Assembly: GCA_946414115.1 (NCBI GenBank)
Contig: CAMKNF010000087.1
Coordinates: 1 to 8,217, forward strand
From: an uncultured Ruminococcus sp.
Lineage (GTDB): Bacteria > Bacillota > Clostridia > Oscillospirales > Acutalibacteraceae
Direction of reading: 5' to 3'
DNA length: 8,217 nucleotides
Position numbers and translations under genes: made by a program. Below the pieces are notes generated by a model. That model was given only the letters and a program-made list of their open reading frames with translations. It had not been told where the DNA came from and did not search any database. Positions 5,319 through 8,217 of the stretch are shown piece after piece (position 1 is the first letter of the stretch; every line of letters begins with the position of its first letter).

Positions 5319-6335
5319 ATGATTATAGTTTTAAAGCCGTCAACATCTGACGAACAGCTTATGAAATTCACAAAAATGCTCAAGGATTCCTACGGCGTTA
5401 AGGTTAACAAGTGGGACGGTGTTCAGTCAACCGTTCTCGGACTTATCGGCGATACTACAAAGGTTGACATTGAGTATATAGACGCACAGGACATTGTTGA
5501 AAGCGTAAAGCGTGTTCAGGAACCGTATAAGAAGGCGAACAGAAAGTTCCACCCCGACAATACGGCTATTAAGATAAATGATAACGTGACAATCGGCGAC
5601 GGAAGTCTGCATATTATGGCAGGTCCATGCTCGGTTGAAAGCGAGCAGCAGATTGTTCAGATTGCAAAGGATGTCAAAGCCTCGGGCGCAACCTTGCTTC
5701 GTGGCGGTGCTTTCAAGCCCCGTACATCTCCCTATGCTTTTCAGGGATTAAAGGCAGAGGGACTTGATTTGCTCAAAATCGCAAGAAAAGAAACAGGACT
5801 TCCCATTGTTACAGAAATTATGCGTGCGTCGCACATTGATATGTTTGAAAACGTCGACATTATTCAGGTCGGCGCAAGAAATATGCAGAACTTCGAGCTT
5901 TTAAAGGAGCTTGGCAAAATCGACAAGCCTATTCTTTTAAAGCGTGGTCTTTCGGCTACAATTGAGGAGTGGCTTATGAGTGCCGAGTATATTATGGCCG
6001 GCGGCAACGACAAGGTAATCCTCTGTGAAAGAGGAATCCGCACCTACGAAACCTTTACAAGAAATACGCTTGATATTTCTGCAATTCCGATAATCAAGCG
6101 ACTTTCGCACCTGCCCGTTGTTGTTGACCCCAGTCATGCCGCAGGAAAATCGTGGCTTGTTGAGCCGCTTGCAATGGCTGCCGTAGCCGCAGGAGCAGAC
6201 GGACTTATTATCGAGGTGCACAACGACCCGCCACACGCTCTTTCAGACGGTGCACAGTCGCTCACACCCGAGCAGTTTGACGGAGTTGCAAAGAAGGTTT
6301 TTGCACTGAAAAATGCGCTCAATACAGAAGTTTAA
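5319..6335 (+). CDS. aroF: 3-deoxy-7-phosphoheptulonate (DAHP) synthase, type I-beta with N-terminal regulatory domain
   Basis: Cytoplasmic metal-dependent enzyme condensing phosphoenolpyruvate and erythrose 4-phosphate, the first committed step to chorismate. Length 338 matches the Thermotoga maritima type. Residues 1 to about 70 form the ferredoxin-like (ACT-like) domain, which in that type mediates inhibition by tyrosine and phenylalanine. The barrel starts near 97: MAGPCS with metal-ligand Cys104, LRGGAFKPRTSPYAFQG (127-143), QVGARNMQN (183-191), LLKRG (206-210), CERGIRT (236-242), DPSHAAG with His273, and EVHNDP with Glu299; Asp310 is the expected fourth ligand. The ATG at 5319 follows AGGA with 5 nt; an AAGGGA lies further upstream. 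It precedes tyrA by 21 nt. Symbol follows the Firmicute usage aroF; other names are aroA(G) or aroG. Confidence 0.97.
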   Translation: MIIVLKPSTSDEQLMKFTKMLKDSYGVKVNKWDGVQSTVLGLIGDTTKVDIEYIDAQDIVESVKRVQEPYKKANRKFHPDNTAIKINDNVTIGDGSLHIMAGPCSVESEQQIVQIAKDVKASGATLLRGGAFKPRTSPYAFQGLKAEGLDLLKIARKETGLPIVTEIMRASHIDMFENVDIIQVGARNMQNFELLKELGKIDKPILLKRGLSATIEEWLMSAEYIMAGGNDKVILCERGIRTYETFTRNTLDISAIPIIKRLSHLPVVVDPSHAAGKSWLVEPLAMAAVAAGADGLIIEVHNDPPHALSDGAQSLTPEQFDGVAKKVFALKNALNTEV

Positions 6336-6356
6336 TTTTCATTGGAGGAATCCCTG

Positions 6357-7187
6357 ATGAACATAGCCGTAATCGGACTCGGAATAATCGGAGGAAGCTT
6401 TTGCAAGGCTATAAAGAAGTACACCGACCACTATGTAATCGGAATCAACCGCACACCCGAAACGGCGCAAAAGGCGCTTGCTGTCGGTGCGATTGATGAA
6501 ATCGGCACGCCCGAAAGCCTTGGAAAAGCCGACCTTGTTATCCTTACAATGTATCCGCAGGCTGATATTGAATATATCGAGAAAAACGGAAGCTACATAA
6601 AAAAGGGTGCAATTGTCACAGATGCGTCTGGTATAAAAAGAGCAATATGCCCACAGCTTAAGGAACTTGCACAAAAATACGGATTTGTTTTTGTTGGAAG
6701 TCACCCGATGGCAGGCAAAGAGAAAAACGGCTTTGACGTTTCAGATTCCGAGCTTTACAAAGGCGCAAGCTTTATAATAACTCCATGTGGGGCAGAGCAG
6801 AAGTATGTTGATTTGCTCTCCGATTTTGCAAAGTCAATCGGATTCGGAATAATTAAAATTACAACTCCCGAAGAGCACGACCGTATGATAGCGTTTACCT
6901 CACAGCTTCCGCACGTGCTTGCGTGTGCCTATGTGTTAAGCCCCTGCTGTCCTAATCACAAGGGCTTTTCGGCAGGAAGCTACCGTGATGTGTCACGTGT
7001 TGCAAATATTAATTCAAAGCTCTGGAGCGAGCTTTTTCTTGAAAACAAAGAGCCGCTTGTAAAGGAGCTTGACATTCTGGTTGAGAACATAACTAATATT
7101 TCCAATGCAATAAAATCGGAAAATAAAGAAGAGCTTACCGAGCTACTTGAACAGGGGCACAAGGTAAAAGAATCACTCGGAGAATAA
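6357..7187 (+). CDS. tyrA: Prephenate dehydrogenase (TyrA), without ACT domain
   Basis: Cytoplasmic oxidative decarboxylase turning prephenate into 4-hydroxyphenylpyruvate for tyrosine, possibly acting on arogenate. The 276-residue product has the dinucleotide loop GLGIIGGS (7-14), GSHPMAGKEKNG (114-125) with catalytic His116, QLPH with His186, and SYRDVSR (208-214). After the second strand it reads GINRT (29-33), where NAD-preferring enzymes have an acidic residue; Asn-Arg-Thr suggests NADP preference, but this is inference. It ends near 276, with no room for the C-terminal ACT domain found in Bacillus TyrA. ATG 6357 is preferred because GGAGG (6344-6348) stands 8 nt upstream; a TTG in frame at 6342 would place that site inside the gene. 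Co-transcribed with DAHP synthase. Confidence 0.95.
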   Translation: MNIAVIGLGIIGGSFCKAIKKYTDHYVIGINRTPETAQKALAVGAIDEIGTPESLGKADLVILTMYPQADIEYIEKNGSYIKKGAIVTDASGIKRAICPQLKELAQKYGFVFVGSHPMAGKEKNGFDVSDSELYKGASFIITPCGAEQKYVDLLSDFAKSIGFGIIKITTPEEHDRMIAFTSQLPHVLACAYVLSPCCPNHKGFSAGSYRDVSRVANINSKLWSELFLENKEPLVKELDILVENITNISNAIKSENKEELTELLEQGHKVKESLGE

Positions 7188-7196
7188 TATAAATTT

Positions 7197-7285
7197 AATT
7201 CGAAATTCGGAATGTGTAATTCGGAATTATTATTTTCAATTAGAAGTGGTTTTATTTAATCGGAACGGTCAAGATCGTTCCCTAC
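7197..7285. repeat. Repeat-rich intergenic element between tyrA and aroB
   Basis: The 142-nt gap contains AATTCGGAAT twice (7204-7213 and 7218-7227, 14-nt period), with a degenerate third copy at 7197-7206. It is followed by a near-perfect inverted repeat with arms GGAACGGTC (7262-7270) and GATCGTTCC (7273-7281), one G-T wobble and a 2-nt centre. The hairpin is followed by CCTACTTTTG, too poor in T for a strong terminator. The combination of short tandem AATTCGGAAT units and a GGAACG hairpin ending in CCTAC resembles dispersed intergenic repeats I associate with clostridial genomes, a recollection I cannot verify here. I see no clear promoter before aroB. Confidence 0.5.
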
Positions 7286-7329
7286 TTTTGAGATTTATTA
7301 TCGTATAAACGGGGTAAAGGAGAAATTCG

Positions 7330-8173
7330 ATGAGAACAGTTCATGTTGAAACGGGAAAACCCTATGATATTTTCATTGAAAGAGGAATAATTGATAAGTG
7401 TGGCGAGTATATCGGCAGGCTTTCAACTGCAGAAAAAGTCACCGTAATTACAGACTCAAACGTTGCTCCGCACTACCAGTGGAGGGTGCTCAATTCGCTT
7501 GAAAAAGAGGGATTTGAGGTTAAAACCCATATTTTCAAGGCAGGCGAGGAGTCGAAAAACCTTGATACAATCGCTGAAATGTACAACACTCTTGCAAGCT
7601 TCCGAATGACAAGAAAGGATATTGTCCTTGCCCTCGGCGGAGGAGTTACCGGCGATATGGCTGGTTTTGCGGCGGCTACATATTTAAGGGGGATTGACTT
7701 TATCCAGGTTCCTACCTCTCTGCTTGCTCAGGTTGACTCGTCTGTCGGCGGAAAAACAGGCGTTGATTTGCCGCAGGGTAAAAATCTTGTCGGTGCTTTT
7801 CATCAGCCTATAGCCGTTCTGATTGACCCCGACACACTCGACACTCTGCCCGATGCATATGTTTGCGACGGTATGGCAGAGGTCATCAAGTACGGTTGTA
7901 TCAAGGACGCAGATTTCTTTGAAAACCTCGCAACAGAAAATGCACTTGACCATATTGAGGACGTAATTGAAACGTGCGTTTCAATAAAGCGTGACGTTGT
8001 AAGTCGTGACGAGCGTGAAGCAGGCGAGAGAATGCTGCTCAATTTCGGACATACTCTTGGGCACGCAATTGAAAAAATCTACAATTTCAAGGGTATTTCT
8101 CACGGAATGGCTGTTGCAATCGGTATGGTGCTGATTGCAAAGGCGGGCGAAAAAGAAGGACTCACCGAACAGG
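7330..8173 (+). CDS. aroB: 3-dehydroquinate synthase, C-terminus cut by contig end
   Basis: Cytoplasmic NAD- and divalent-metal-dependent enzyme that cyclises DAHP to 3-dehydroquinate, the second step of the pathway and direct follow-up of the DAHP synthase encoded upstream. The genomic part covers 281 residues of an expected 350-360. Visible motifs: LGGGVTGDMAGFAAATYLRG (102-121), the substrate region TSLLAQVDSSVGGKTGVD (129-146), KNLVGAFHQP (151-160), and the metal ligands Glu184 in MAEVIKYG, His241 in NFGHTLGH, and His258 in SHGMAVAIGM. The ATG follows AAGGAG (7317-7322) by 7 nt. The codon after Gln281 straddles the junction with adapter sequence; the residues EIGRAHV that an open reading frame would add are artificial. 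Further aromatic genes probably follow outside the window. Confidence 0.98.
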
Positions 8174-8217
8174 AGATCGGAAGAGCACACGTCTGAACTC
8201 CAGTCACCATCAAGTAT
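8174..8217. other. Illumina index adapter sequence (right end, non-genomic)
   Basis: These 44 bases begin with AGATCGGAAGAGCACACGTC, continue through the 34-base Read 2 adapter complement, then give the 8-base index CATCAAGT and two bases AT that fit the start of the flow-cell sequence. It is the reverse complement of the left end. It creates a false in-frame end for aroB (tail EIGRAHV). Confidence 0.98.

Noticed and set aside
6342..6356. TTG start that would extend TyrA by MEESL
   Set aside because: The strong GGAGG lies inside this extension and 8 nt before ATG 6357, which also gives the standard MNIAVIGLG start.
7262..7290. Intrinsic terminator after tyrA
   Set aside because: The hairpin is followed by CCTACTTTTG rather than a continuous T-run, so I recorded it as a repeat.
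1..8217. 42-bp terminal inverted repeats that look like transposon ends
   Set aside because: They are exact indexed Illumina adapter sequences in both orientations, with no transposase inside.

Overview
The window is an assembled contig from a low-GC, endospore-lineage Firmicute, most likely a gut-type clostridium of the Oscillospiraceae/Ruminococcaceae kind. This rests on the spore maturation pair spmA-spmB, an AbrB-like regulator with a zinc ribbon, strong GGAGG ribosome binding sites, vegetative promoters of the TTGACA/TAAAAT type, and the order of the aromatic amino acid genes. Genus or species cannot be fixed from the sequence alone. Both ends are not genomic: bases 1-42 and 8174-8217 are an Illumina index adapter in opposite orientations, carrying the same 8-base index. 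The biological insert is therefore about 43-8173, and the two end genes are cut by the contig ends.

Left part (43-1264): spmA and the start of spmB run leftward. They are divergent from a small AbrB-like transcription factor that has a good extended -10 promoter. Middle (1270-3371): after an 18-bp AT-rich palindrome comes a two-gene unit in which a Sfp-type phosphopantetheinyl transferase overlaps by 4 nt a membrane-anchored family-I-like lipase. It ends at a bidirectional terminator shared with acpP, which arrives from the opposite strand. The transferase class activates carrier proteins such as AcpP, so the neighbourhood has a loose carrier-protein theme.

Right part (3872-8173): a rightward cluster for the shikimate/chorismate and tyrosine pathway, aroE (shikimate dehydrogenase), aroK (shikimate kinase), a type I-beta DAHP synthase (aroF), tyrA (prephenate dehydrogenase) and the first 281 codons of aroB (3-dehydroquinate synthase). 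aroE-aroK and aroF-tyrA appear to be separate transcription starts, with a clear promoter before aroF. A 142-nt gap before aroB holds short repeats and a hairpin that look like a dispersed intergenic element. The likely feedback point is the N-terminal domain of DAHP synthase, since TyrA has no ACT domain.

I found no RNA genes, insertion sequences, CRISPR arrays or phage genes, and no non-coding stretch above 300 bases. The gene content is ordinary. The most useful observations are the adapter chimeras at both ends, the transferase-lipase pair, and several unexplained intergenic repeats and palindromes.
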